Shown here piece after piece: positions 11,118 through 23,493 of a DNA stretch of 64,000 nt. Position numbers and translations under genes: made by a program. Below the pieces are notes generated by a model that was not told where the DNA came from, ran no database searches, and saw only the letters and a list, made by a program, of their open reading frames with translations. The first letter of the stretch is position 1; each line of letters begins with the position of its first letter. This DNA comes from Absidia repens (Eukaryota; Mucoromycota; Mucoromycetes; Mucorales; Cunninghamellaceae), in the NCBI GenBank assembly GCA_002105175.1, contig MCGE01000033.1:1-64000 (forward strand), written 5' to 3'.

Positions 11118-14100
11118 CTAATAACTACCGCCGTGATGATCCGTCCATCCAGAGTGTTTATTTACTATTGGGCTGGATACCGAAGTAGGTATATGCTGAG
11201 TAGTCGTTGCATGGGCAGGCTTTCCAACGTTATTGTTCCCCTGTTCATTATCATTGATTGTTTGCATCGTGTCAAAGTAGGCTGTCACGTCCTGAAGTTC
11301 CCTTGCCAATTCACTATAAACATATGTATCAAAATAGGTGAGTTCAACCAAGTCTCTCTTTTTTTTCAGAAAACACATTGAATATCTACTGACCATGCAG
11401 TTTGATGCCATCGATTGCGTTCTTTGATTGTCATTTCCAGTTTTTTCCGCCATTGCGCTTCTAGAGTAGGATGAGTGGATCGCTGGTCCAGAGTCTGTGT
11501 AAGTCCACTATTATCATGATCACCAGTGGCAGTATTACTATTCTGTGGTTGCTGTGCATCTTGATATGTCGTGGCCAAATCAAAAATATGATCAATTTCA
11601 CTGTTGAATGCCTGTGATACAAAAAAGGTAAAAACGTACATTCATCTTTGACTTGATCTCTCCTTCTACCTGACCACACCTCTTACCTCGTATAGCAAAC
11701 TATTTTCTTTGACCGAGTTTTCATATTTCATTCGTAAGGTATCAAGCTCATCTTCTTTCTACCGATGCAATCAAATGAATGGTGAGATTTTCATGAGGAA
11801 TGAAGGGGATCTGTTTTTCTCTTACCATTTGCAAATCAAGTGCCAGCTTCTGAACAACGGAGCTTGTTTGTTCATAGTCTTGAACCACCTGGGAAAGCCG
11901 CTTGTCAAAATCAGATTTCATTTCTTCCATTTCCGCAATCACAGAATCTAATGTAGTGGGTGCAGGTCCAGACGAGGTAGGGCTAGCTCTACGCTTTTGT
12001 GATGCATGAGAATAATCTTGATTCTGATGAGGATATCTTGCTGATTGGATTGTTGTTGTCAATCTACCAGTCTATACGACAGAAATATAAATGCAAATGG
12101 GTAATTGTAATACAAATATATATATACATATTGTATAAGCTTACCAGATTTTCCAATATAGGCTCTTGGGATAGGCGTGACTTCCAATTCACTTCACCAC
12201 TGCTTACTGATCCTCCATGATTTGTTGTCATGCCCCTATCGACAGAATAATCTCCACGCGCAAGTCCATGACGAAAAGGAGATGATTTGTTGGTTTGATT
12301 TTCTTGATAATTGCTTGTAGTCAAATCCATCTCATGTGCAAGAGCCACACACAAAAGATTAACCCTGTCTTCAATTGTGTCACCCTTTTGCCCCTTTGAA
12401 GAATGTTCATTTGAAGAGGTCTAAAAGTTATAAAAATTTTGATCAACATTTGCACTGCCTCGTTTCTTTGTATATATTACGTACCTTGATATCATATGAC
12501 ATAGTTTGTGTCGGATGGATACTTGGTTTGTATGAACTTGAAGTGTGGCTTCCTTGGCCAATAAAATCTATAAATCTATCTGTATGAGTTTCTTTTTTCT
12601 TAGAGAGACAAGCAATCAATATTTACCTTGTTGTTTGGGTATGGCCTGTGATTGAAAAGATGATGATATGAGTTGTTGTTGCTGTTGCTGTTCATGTTGC
12701 TGTTGCCGTTGCTGTACTACGGATGCTCTATAGTTCAAAAAGCTAGACGTTGGCGTAAGTGTGTCTGCCGAGAAGGTAGGTTTATTGGTGGGAGTTGGAA
12801 TATTTCGAGGCGCAATTTCGTTCGATGTTCTTTGGTAGCGCTGATCAACAGGGTCGTTCAAAGGTTCATGATAATATGATGCACTTTTGGGTCTTTGCTT
12901 TTGTTGCTGCTGCTTTTGATGCTGCTGATATTGTTGTTGGATTTGTTGTGGCTTGGTGGTAGTTGACATTTTGACGAAGTTTCCGGTAGCTTGAACTGAT
13001 CCAGTAAGAATCTTGTTGATGGTGCTGATGCTTTTTCGTCGATTCAGTTGTCGAAATGTATCTCGTACTGACTTTGTGCTGCTCTGTGGAGATGGAGATG
13101 GTGAAGGTGAGAGCTTGTGTCGCACAATGGCCTGAATTTTCTTGTCACTACGAATTACTATAAATAGGGCATGAGTGAGTAAAAAGAAAAAGTTGGGGGA
13201 GAGAGACATACCATTGGTCAGTAGGCTAGACTTGAATTCATCATGTTTTTCAATAGGCAATTCCATATAAACATCATCGCCATTATCATCGATATTTGCA
13301 ACCGGATGGCGGCTCTTGATAAAGAAACTAGATAAAAAACATATAAAAAAAAAAAAAGAGTGAATCAAAATGAGGACGAAGATTTTATTCCCATGTAATG
13401 TACCTGTAGTGATTGTCAGTTGAAGGTGCGACAACAATGAGTGTCTGAGGGGCTTCATAATTTTCCCCAAGTATAGATCGAATATCAGTAAGCGGGTTGT
13501 TGGCATAAATCAAGGCGGTATTGTTCTAATTTAGAAAAAAGAAATGAAATAGGGTCAATCAGGGTATTCGAGGCGTTTGTTTCTCTAAATACCTTGCTGG
13601 AGGTTGCGTGGTAGTAAGACATTTCATGAATATTGGCATAAAAATGGTGTCCGTTCCAAAAATAGTATGTTGTTGGTATATCTGTTGGATTCAAAAAACA
13701 AAAAACCTTTAATGCATATGTCCACTTTTACTTTGGGACAATTTAATTGATCCTTTTTTTTTTTATGTGTTTTACCACTTGTTTTAAGCTTCGCCTTGGT
13801 TTTTCCAAATTGCTTGATAAAATCATCCTTTTTCGTTGAAAACGGGGTCAAGCTTCTATAGGAAGTGGGCTGTAGTTGGGAGGAAGATGATCTATTGAGA
13901 GCGCTGCTAGATAGTGATGAAGATAATGGCGATGGTGATGATGACAGTGCTGGTGATGAAGGATTGGAATCCAAAAATGGGGGAGATAAACAAAATAGAC
14001 GTACACCATCTTGCTGAAAATAGTTTTCCAATACTTGGTCTGTTTCGGGAGAAGATGATCCACCTCCAGTGTTCATGGTCATCAGTATGAAGGATGATGT

Positions 14101-15946
14101 CAATTCAGGCACGCCTTGATATATTTCAATATCGTTCAAGCCAATCCAACCACGAAATTTGAGTTTCCGATCCAGTCTCTTGCTGCTGTGAATTTCAGTT
14201 TTCCGCACAAAAAAAGATACTTCATCCGCATTGTCCTGCTTTTGATCCAATCCGCACAATTCTAAGCCATCTGATTCATAGGATGGTCGCCTAACTACCA
14301 TAATCTTGTCAGTGAAGAGGAAGAGTGTCACAGGGTTTAATGGTTTGAGAGTTTTCATTTCATGTTCAGTTGCGTCAATATAACAAATAAGACTTCGTTG
14401 TTGACTAATAAGAGATGCCTGGTAAAAATGATAGAGAATAAAAAAATTGAGCTATATTTCTCTTTCAATAAACGCATTTTTTTTTCTTTTACCGGACAAT
14501 TGTGGATAGATTGTAGCATACTCTGAAATAGGTAGATAAGTTTGGTATGGTAATCATCATGTAGGCTAGCAATTTCTTCGATCTTGGTCAATGATTTGGA
14601 AAGGTGGGCAAAATCAGGGTCAGTGGGGCCAGTATGCTTGATAAGTTCTAGTGTTAAATGTGACGAAATAGTGAGTGTGAAATATGTTTGACGTAGAAAT
14701 GATAAAATTATTTACCTTGTAAAAATACCCTGTAATGTCCTATCCGCTCTGCTGGAAGTAATAAAGATCCATACACTGTAGAATTCCCATTGTCTGTGAC
14801 CCTCTAAGCCAATATAAAAAAAAAAAAAGATGAGTACAGGCATTAGACGCATATGCCAACCACATACATCTATAAAGGCTTGATAGGATATATTGTGTTT
14901 GATTTCTTTTGTATGGAAGAGTCTTGCATTTTCGACACCGAGTAAAAAGTTTCGATAGCACTTGAATTTATCCAACTAGAAAAACATTGATTAAATAAGA
15001 GTGATTTTGATACACATCCTACTTATACGTACGTACATGTCGACTGAACAAAAGACCAATAGGCGACCGATTTGATGGATGCTTGGTGTATTTGTGTAGA
15101 TCACTGCAAAAGTCAGTATTGGCTTGATGGATTTCTTCGATATTCATAAACACCTGATGGCATTCATAGGCACCCAGTATGACATTCGATTTCCTTGTTG
15201 CTTTGGACTTTGTGCGGATAGGATAAACAATCAACTAACATATAAAGCATTGTCATTGGACAGGTCTCGCATAAGGTCGGTCATCGGCCTGTATAACTTA
15301 CGTTGATAAACGTTTCCAAATTTTTCACATAATTGGTTTCGGTAGTAATAAAATCATGTATCAAATAAGCGCGTTTTTCTTCGTTCTAAATTGACAGTAA
15401 GAGAGAACGTCAATCGTCAAATCATATTAAGTAAAAGTTTTATCACTGGTTGATTTACCTTGATGAAGCCATGTTCCTTGGTGTTCGAGCTTGGAGAATC
15501 CGCGAGAGTAGGTACTGTTAATGGCTTTGTAAGCTCTTGAAAAAATATTTTCCAAGCAGAGCATTCTAAAAAGAATACAAAATAAATATTGTATAAAAAG
15601 AATCGGTGAGGAGTAGGACGACCCATAGAATAAGGGCAAGGATATATTTACCTAGTTCAGGGTCATTGTTCCCGACAACGGTATCAAAGTAATGACACTA
15701 AATATAAAGATAAAAATTAGTGGCTATTGCGTATTCTTTGTCCTATTATTTATACATTACCAAAGGATCTGCCAACAAGGGGTCTCCTTTTCGTAACGGG
15801 AGGGTATGAAGATAGCCAAGATCTTGTAGACTATCTTCCAGAGCCTAAAATTAAGTACACATATAATAATAAATAAAACAGCAACAAAACTAGTAAGATA
15901 TTGTGCTAGTTTTTTTTTTTTTTCTGAAGTCAATTACCTCGTTCAT
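11118..15946 (-). CDS. Large Rho guanine-nucleotide exchange factor (DH/PH type)
   Basis: A gene of many short exons coding roughly 1,200 residues. The start is the short exon MNE at 15938-15946, the first methionine that joins in frame to the downstream exons. The N-terminal third is a Dbl-homology domain. It opens with EEKRAYLIHDFITTETNYVKN, continues through IHQANTDFCSDLHKY, and closes with LLLPAERIGHYRVFLQELIK (the conserved DH CR3 helix). A PH-like segment follows (VTLFLFTDKIMVV to RKLKFRGWIGLNDIEI). Next come a Ser-rich insert, a Gln-rich stretch (near 12660-12960) and a C-terminal coiled-coil-like region (IAEMEEMKSDFDKRLSQVVQ). It should activate a Rho/Cdc42 GTPase at growth sites. A Bud3-like identity is possible but not proven. 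Its 5' end faces ATG18 about 400 bp away. Confidence 0.85.
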
Positions 15947-16346
15947 TGATATGCAGTAGAAAAGAAAGAATAAAGAAAATAATCATCAGTACCACTGAGC
16001 CTTCCTATCGATATTTGAAATCCCGCCGTGTTCTGATTTGTGGTTCCACGAATGACACTCATAAGAGAAGAACAAAAAAAGGATGTTCGCTTGAAAATGC
16101 GGCACATGTGTGATGCTGTGTGATGGAAAAAGGGGATCAACAAGAACCACAAGAGTCCTATATACACGGTCGTACTAGATCTTTGATTGAAGGTTACCCC
16201 AGTGACAAAGGAACGCCGCATGATCCTCCCCAATGGACCTTTTTTGCTGCATTTTTTGAAACACAGATGGAAAAGGCGCCTTTTTTCTCTTCTCTCCCTT
16301 ATTTTTTTTCCCCCATTACTCCTTTCCCTTCTTATCTTTAAACATT
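15947..16346. promoter_or_regulatory. Divergent promoter region RhoGEF / ATG18
   Basis: Four hundred bases separate the two start codons. The (+) side ends in pyrimidine-rich tracts directly before the ATG18 start. No specific motif is claimed. The open frames across it (both strands) lack domains. Confidence 0.5.
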
Positions 16347-18134
16347 ATGAATATTACTGACAAAAGCAATACTGACTTGCTGTTTCTGAACTTTAACCAA
16401 GATTTTAGTTGTATTTCTGTTGGTACCAAACGTGGTTACAGAATATATAACTGTGATCCCTTTGGTAAATGTTATTCAAAAGGTAAATAGGTTTTTATTC
16501 TATTTTGTTTTTTACGTACCTCTTGATACTAATAGCTCTTTATACACTTCTTTTGAATAGCGGATGGGGGAACTGGTATTGTGGAAATGCTATTCTGTAC
16601 TTCTCTGGTGGCTCTTGTAGGTGCGGGTGAGCAACCTACCTTTTCAACAAGACATCTGCAAATCATCAACACAAAGGTATCATCACTTGTTTATTTATTT
16701 ATTTTCTCCCCAACTACTGCGACCTTACTTATGTGTATGTATTTCTTCTTCTTTTTATATACAAATAGAGACAATCTACTATTTGCGAACTCACGTTTCC
16801 TACTTCTATTCTGGCTGTCAAGATGAACCGTCGTCGACTTATTGTGGTACTGGAAGAACAAATTTTTGTCTACGATATCAGCAACATGAAACTTTTGCAT
16901 ACCATTGATACTAATCCAAACCCTCAAGGTAAAATTTTATTGTTTTTTTATTGTTTTTAAAATGCTAACAGGGCATGATATTTAAATGATAGCTATCTGT
17001 GCGTTATCACCTTCAAGTGAAAATTGTTATATTGCTTATCCATCTCGATCGTCGTCAAATTCACCCTTTACTGGTGGTCAAACAACTCAGTCCTACTTCC
17101 CTACAGGTGACGTGGAAATCTTTGACGCTCTGTCTTTACAACTTATCAACATTGTTCAGGCCCATAAAAGTCCTCTCAGCTCTATTACTATGAATTCAGA
17201 CGGTACTTTGTTAGCAACAGCCAGTGAAAAGGTAAGAATATATAAGAAAAAAACATGTACCCAGTTTATTAAATATTATATATGACAATTAGGGCACCGT
17301 GATTCGAGTCTTTTCGATTCCAGATGCTAGCAAGGTGTATCAATTCCGTCGCGGGTCCTATCCTGCCAAGATTTATTCCATGTCTTTCAACTTGGTGAGC
17401 TCCTTACTTTGCGTGTCCAGTGATACTGAAACGGTGCACATCTTCAAGTTGGCTCTTGGCGCAGCCCCTGGCCTCAATGGGAACAGTGGATTCAATCCCA
17501 ACTCTTTGGCTGGGAATGAACAACAGGAACCTGAAGCTAGAGGAAGAAGTGGAAGCGTTGGGTAAGAGAAAACCAAGGGGCGGGGGGTGAGAAGCAGGGA
17601 TAGCGAAACGATCCTATCGAAGACAATCTAACATGTTATTTTTTTTTCTCTGTTACTATATACAGACAAATGTTGCGACGTTCTTCGTTACATTTCGGTC
17701 GCAACATTGCTGGAAGTGTTGGATCCTATCTACCGGAAATGTTGACTGAAATTTGGGAACCAGCAAGGGATTTTGCTTCTCTTAAGCTACCTAGTGGCAG
17801 TGGTGCACAGAGTTTAGTGGCTTTAAGCAGGTAAAAATACAACATTGGAAAAGGGAGAATGAATAGGTGATGCTAATATTATTTTCATTACTATAGTACC
17901 ACTCCTCAAGTGATGGTAATTACGTCTGAAGGCTATTTTTATCAATACAACATTGATTTGGAAAATGGAGGTGAATGTGTTCTTCTCAAACAGAATGCGT
18001 AAGTTTATCGGTTCTAAATATTAAAAAAAAAAAAGCGATCACTGTGAAGGAATTAGTTAACAATATAATATGTTGTTATTTATGATAGATTGTTGGATTC
18101 AAGCGATGAGATTAATGGTGTCCTTGGTGATTAG
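16347..18134 (+). CDS. ATG18: Atg18/WIPI-family PROPPIN (WD40)
   Basis: Eight exons give about 410 residues. It starts [19 protein letters not shown], typical of PROPPIN blade 1. The phosphoinositide-binding FRRG motif is present (about residues 235-238, near 17346-17357). WD-type repeats include [36 protein letters not shown] and [11 protein letters not shown]. PROPPINs bind PI3P and PI(3,5)P2 and act in autophagosome formation with Atg2, and on vacuole and endosome membranes. An insert after residue ~275 ([20 protein letters not shown]) is where family members carry a variable loop. Assigning Atg18 over Atg21/Hsv2 rests on overall similarity. Confidence 0.92.
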
Positions 18135-19379
18135 GTGTCACCCCTTCCTTACCCCGCCCCTTTTCAATCCCCGTCAATATATTCTACCTTTTAGTTATCA
18201 TTATTTTCACATACCCTTGTCCCTTCTTTTATTTTTTATGAATTGTTGCTTTACGGTTTGAACCTATTCTTTACACACACACACTTCTCACAGTTAGTTG
18301 ATTATATTATAAACTATTTATTATTTTGAAATAAAAACAAATGCTTACATGATACAGTTGTAAAATATAATGGATGATATACGGTGCCGTTCCGGAAAAG
18401 GTCAAATTTCCCAAAGGAAATGATACAATACTTTTTTTTACATGACAATGAAATTTTTCAAGTAATATAACCATAGTGAAGGTGAAAACAAACAAAGCTA
18501 CATGGTTCATCATTCTTTGAGGTTTTCAAAAAGCGTCTTAGGCATTTAATGGTGGTCGGTCTTGGAAGAGGGGACAGAGGAATGACAACACCATGACGGT
18601 TCCAGTACCAAAAATGGAATGTTATTCAGTCATCAAATTTTTATATGGTCATCGCTACTTGGTTGGTTTTTTTTTATATACCGTTCTTTTTTTCATGCGC
18701 CCACAACGGTCATTTTTTAAACCCATTCAAGAAACTTCTCCGACGCCTATATCTTGAAAGAGTGTGCAGCACAGTACTGTATAATACAATATGAGTATAC
18801 GTATTCGGCAAGGCAAGCTAAATGTATGAGAGTTGAAGTAAAAATAAAGGGACACGACATATTTTATTCAGATGTACATATATAGTATGTAATCTAATAA
18901 TTGTAAAATGTAAAGGTGAGAAAAGTAGGTGGTTTACGTATGTGTATGTGTGTTTTCGTCCATGTGAGAGGGTGGAGGGTGGGGCTATCCATTCGTGATA
19001 TATACATAGCCTAAGGCAAACTATTCCAATCAAAGAATATATCATAAGCTCTTCTGCGGTTAGAGACCATTTATTCTACACAAAGCACATCGTATGTGCT
19101 GCGTATACTGATACGCAGTTTTTTGCTATCATTGTTGTTTTTGGCCGAGCTCTATTATGTACATCTACGTGGAAGGGAAGGAAATTTGAACATACAGGAA
19201 AAAAAAAAAGAAACGCCTTTTAACTAAATCCAGAATATATTTATAGGGTCTGTATTGCAGAACCTGCCTCATAATCATAACATTTTATCGACCCAGAGTT
19301 TGTAGAATAATATGAAGAAGGTTTTCGTTTTTGAACGAACTGGATTGAACTAATCCATGCGAGAAAAACGTACTATGGG
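18135..19379. other. Intergenic, partly repeat-derived
   Basis: It holds the ATG18 3' flank (AATAAA near 18330) and AT-rich DNA. The segment around 18686-18735 (TTTTTTCATGCG, CATTTTTTAAA, CATTCAAGAAA) closely matches 36386-36435 next to repeat copy 5, so the repeat family or its flanks probably extend here. No gene is supported. Confidence 0.5.
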
Positions 19380-20340
19380 CATTCTCCTCATAATGAAGAC
19401 TAATGACAAAATGGATCTATTGCACAAAACATGAGAGAAACAAATGGGGCGGGTTTCATTGAAGCACGTAAAAAGAGACATGTTTTATTCAAATATTTAT
19501 TCAAACAATGGACAAACTAAAACTAAACTAAGCTAATGAAGGACTCCAAAAAGCTAAACCAATGGTGCTCCAAAATCCTGAATCCAAAATGAAAGGGTTT
19601 CCCCATGCATCTTGTAATCCCTGAGCCGAAACCCCTTCTAAACTAGTCCAAATAATAATCAAAGTCCAACAGAATCTCATATTAGTTGAATGGTGAAGAT
19701 GAAAGAAAGCTGAAAAATAAAAAGAAAGGAGGAGAAAAAATAAATATTTCACGTGTGCGGCATTTAAAATATCATGCGCCTGTAAAAAACTGTCAACTAC
19801 GAGGGGACATTTATTAGATACTGATTTCCTCATTGAGTCTACTTTAAGGTATGTTTTCGATTATTGATATTCTTATTCTTTTTGACCCTTTACAAAGAAG
19901 GATCCCTTTTTTTTTAAATTGTCGCCATTTTTACAACAATCAACCCCACGCTGAAGCATCAATATGGTGGTTCTCGTCAGCCATCAATTCAGCATTGACA
20001 GCACGCGTGTTTTCTTCTCTTGATGCCTTTGCAACCAAGGTGGAAGATTTGGGTCTAGTTTAGTTTACCCTTTTTGCCGTAGAATAGCTTGCCCTCATTG
20101 ATTGGACTAGTTTATCATACATTATATTTCTTCTTCAACAAGATACCCTCACACTGACACACACCTAAACCCCTCACCACTAGTTATGTATCACGATATT
20201 TTAGTTAGATTACATAGCTTTGTTTCACTGTCATAACTTATATTTGTGTCTTTTTTATTTTGTATCGCCTCATATCTTTTGTTTGTATTGTTGGATGGGT
20301 ATGCGCACACTATGCAATGCTTATTCGTGTAGAAAAACAA
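19380..20340 (+). repeat. Dispersed repeat family, copy 3
   Basis: It contains GGATCTATTGCACAA, ACATGAGAGA, CTAAACTAAGCTAATGAAGG and GGGTTTCCCCATGC (about 19599). CTTCTAAACTAGTCC and an A-rich tract follow, then CACGTGTGCGGCATTTAAAA near 19752-19771. The right module has AGAATAGCTTGCCCTCATTG, ATTGGACTAG, TTCAACAAGATACCCTC and GGATGGGTATG. This is one of the most complete copies with both modules. It is non-coding. Confidence 0.75.
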
Positions 20341-21349
20341 CCAAGCTGATATAGATGCATCAAAAATGGTATTAGGCATGGTATAAGGCGAAGCTCAGTG
20401 CATAAGGTTTTTCTATATAAAAAAGAAACACTAACCGAGCCATGGAACGTTTTTTGTTTTTTTTTTTTTTTTTCCTTTTCGCCTTTACAATTACATTATT
20501 ACATGTGGTTAAAAGGTTTTTGTCAACTATGTATCATACCAAAATATTCTTGTCATAAACCCTATGTGGATCACCTTCTTGTTATATATGTAAACTGCAC
20601 CGTACGATGGTGGCATCCCTCATGTCCTGACCCAGGCATAAAAAAATGACATCGAGTTGTTTTAATGGTATAATACAAAGCAAGCGCAAACAATTCACTA
20701 CACTAATGGATAAATCCTTTTTATTTCCTCAAGGAATATCATCATCGTATATATATATATATATATAAATTACCAAAATAAGAAATTCAATTCATGCATG
20801 AATTTAAATTCCTTTCAGATCTATCAGTCATGCGGAGAAGCGATTGTACTGTACTATCCCTGGATCTACTTATATTTCAACTGGTGTAATTCGAATAAAT
20901 GGACGTTATGGTCTCGCATTTTCATACATGTTTATCCCTATAGGAAAATCCACGATGAGGATTAAAGCGTACAGAAAGTTTCCCGCATACGCTATATACA
21001 ATTGAAGATATGAAGCGATGAAAATAATGAGCGGATAAAAATGGATACGGGAACACGCAATTAGTAGTATACTACAATTAAAGGAAAAAAAAAAAAAAAA
21101 ACGTCGAATACAGCATTTTTTTTTATTTCATGTATCAATTTGGGAGGATCGGTTTGTTCACGTAAATGATATGACACAACTATCGATATTAATGGATCTT
21201 CGCCTGGGTTTAAAAGGCGGAGATTCATTTATTCCAAGGAGGTGGCTTTTTAAGAAAAAAAAACTTTTTCTTTTTGCACTTCTTGTTTTTTTCTTCCTCA
21301 CTTTATTTTTATTTTTGCTTGACTTAGTCACCGCTGAGAATTATCCATC
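20341..21349. other. Intergenic upstream of RPS20
   Basis: It holds a ~20-nt T run near 20457-20474, (AT)n at 20749-20766, an A run near 21087-21101 and the RPS20 promoter with pyrimidine-rich tracts just before the start codon. No gene is supported. Confidence 0.5.
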
Positions 21350-21940
21350 ATGTCTTACGTCGTAAGTTGGCTATAAAAAGGAAAAAGATATACCGAAAAA
21401 AATACTTTTTTTAAGGGGAAACTAAATGAAAGATGATTATATTTAGGCTAAGAACTCCTCTGAAAAAGCTGGTCTTGAAGAACAAGTCCAACCCAAGTAA
21501 GTGACAAATACTGTAGGATAATATATCTAGAGACAAATAAACTTACATATTCGCTTTTCAAATAGGATCCACCGTATTCGCATTACTTTGACTTCTCGTA
21601 ATGTGAAGAACTTGGAAAAGGTGTCGGCTGATCTCATCCAGCGTGCCAAGGACAAGCAACTCAAGGTCAAGGGTCCTGTGCGTCTTCCTACCAAGGTGTT
21701 GCGTATCACCACTCGCAAGTCCCCCTGTGGTAACGGTTCCGAAACCTTTGATCGTTTTGAAATGCGTATCCACAAGCGTTTGATTGATTTGCACTCTCCT
21801 TCTGAAATTGTCAAGCAAATCACTTCCATCTCTATCGAACCCGGAGTCGAAGTAAGTTAATGTTTACTACATTACCGATTATAATTTGATACTGATGATT
21901 TCTCTCTTTTTATTTATAGGTTGAAGTTACCATTGCTTAA
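21350..21940 (+). CDS. RPS20: 40S ribosomal protein S20 (uS10)
   Basis: Four exons give 122 residues, the usual length. The first exon codes only MSYV, typical of fungal ribosomal protein genes. The uS10 signature is clear: [57 protein letters not shown], then a C-terminal exon ending VEVTIA. It is part of the head of the small ribosomal subunit. A pyrimidine-rich leader and strong codon bias fit high expression. AATAAA lies at about 22096. Confidence 0.97.
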
Positions 21941-22229
21941 ATTCAATTTATTCAAGGAAGCTCATCTCTAGTGTAGTTTATTAATTAGTAATATTAGTCC
22001 CCCCCCCTCCAATGACCTATCTTCGCTCTTCACTTTCTTGTATCCCTTTATCAATGACTGTTTTGATGTGTGGTGATTGGTGTTTTATGAAATCTAATAA
22101 ACGCACTGACCTTTTTGACCTTTTTTTTTAAAAAAAAACCTGTTCCAAAAACTTGTTGAATATATTGCGGGGATTTCGCACGAAAAAAAAAAAAAAAAAA
22201 AAAAAGTTTTTCTTCCTTTTTCCACAATT

Positions 22230-23196
22230 ATGATAGCACTTTACAATCGACTACTAACGAAATATCCAATTTTTATTCAAAGCGTCAGCACAGGTAAAAA
22301 AAAAAAAAAAACTCTACATATGTATTTTTGCTATCAATATTAATATCGTTATTATTGACCTATACTTTTTTTTTTTCCTTTAGCCTGTTTATTTGGAGCT
22401 GGCGACACGATCGCTCAACAAATTGTCGAAAAGCAAGGTATTCAACAACATGACTTTTTAAGGACGGGACGTATGATGGTATTTGGTGGTGCCGTGGCAG
22501 GTCCCGCTTTAAGGTAAAAAAAAAAAATAAGAGTATATGGGAAACTCGATAACTGCTAGGCTGACTTGGGAAGTGTGTTTTCATAGCACTTGGTATCGTC
22601 TTCTGGAACACAACGTCAAGGCATCAACTCCATTTAAAAGTAAGTTTCCTTCACTTTGTTTGAACCCACTTTAATACTGTACAGTACTTTAACAATGCTA
22701 TTTACTTGTTTCAGCGTTGGTAAAGAAGGTGGCCATTGATCAAGTCCTGTTTGCTCCTGTTTTTATTGGTGGTAAGTCATATATCAACCCTTAACAATTT
22801 CCCCCTCCCTCCAATTCATTCTCACTAACTTTGGCATATCAACAATACAACAATAGTGTTTTTCTCTACACAAGGCTTATTTGAAGGCAAATCCGTACAA
22901 GAAATAAAAGAAAAACTCGACCATGGCTATACAACTGCTGTCATCAACAATTACAAGGTAACCAAAAACGTCTGGTTTGCATGTCATTCTAATAATGAAG
23001 CTTTTTTTTTTTTTTTAAATTCTAGTTATGGCCTACGGTTCAATTATTCAATTTTTATTTTGTCCCATTGAATCATCGTTTGATGGTCACCAATATTGTC
23101 GCCCTTGGTTGGAATTCATACCTGTCTTGGATCAATCATGAAGCATCGTCCCAATCCATAGATACCCCTTCAGCAGTAATATCTCCTCCCTCTTAG
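22230..23196 (+). CDS. SYM1: Sym1/Mpv17-PMP22 family membrane protein
   Basis: Six exons give about 191 residues, the standard family size. It has four hydrophobic segments. Motifs include GAGDTIAQQ in the first segment, [27 protein letters not shown], and the C-terminal signature [20 protein letters not shown] followed by a tryptophan-rich last helix. Family members form channels in the mitochondrial inner membrane (Sym1, Mpv17) or peroxisomes (PMP22). The mitochondrial Sym1 branch is the likelier one for a single fungal copy, but this is inference. AATAAA lies near 23310. Confidence 0.93.
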
Positions 23197-23493
23197 ATGT
23201 AGTTATTCTTTAGTTTATGCATATATGCTTTTTAGTGTTTTATCCATCCCGCATCCCTGCACTATATAGATATTATCCCTGACCTCACTTTTGTTGTTTT
23301 TATTGTTTTAATAAATCACCCTCTGTATAGACTATATACTTGAATAAATTGCCTTTTTTCTATTGTCATACCATCCGTCCTCCCTGCACAAACATTCTAT
23401 CCATCAGTCTTCATCATTATCACAATATTAATCTTCAATAAACATATTTTTATTCAGTAAAAAAACAAAACTATTGATTGTATCTAAACTAAA

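Noticed and set aside
15943..16233. Minus-strand 96-codon frame in the RhoGEF/ATG18 promoter
   Set aside because: It overlaps the RhoGEF start in another phase and has no domain.
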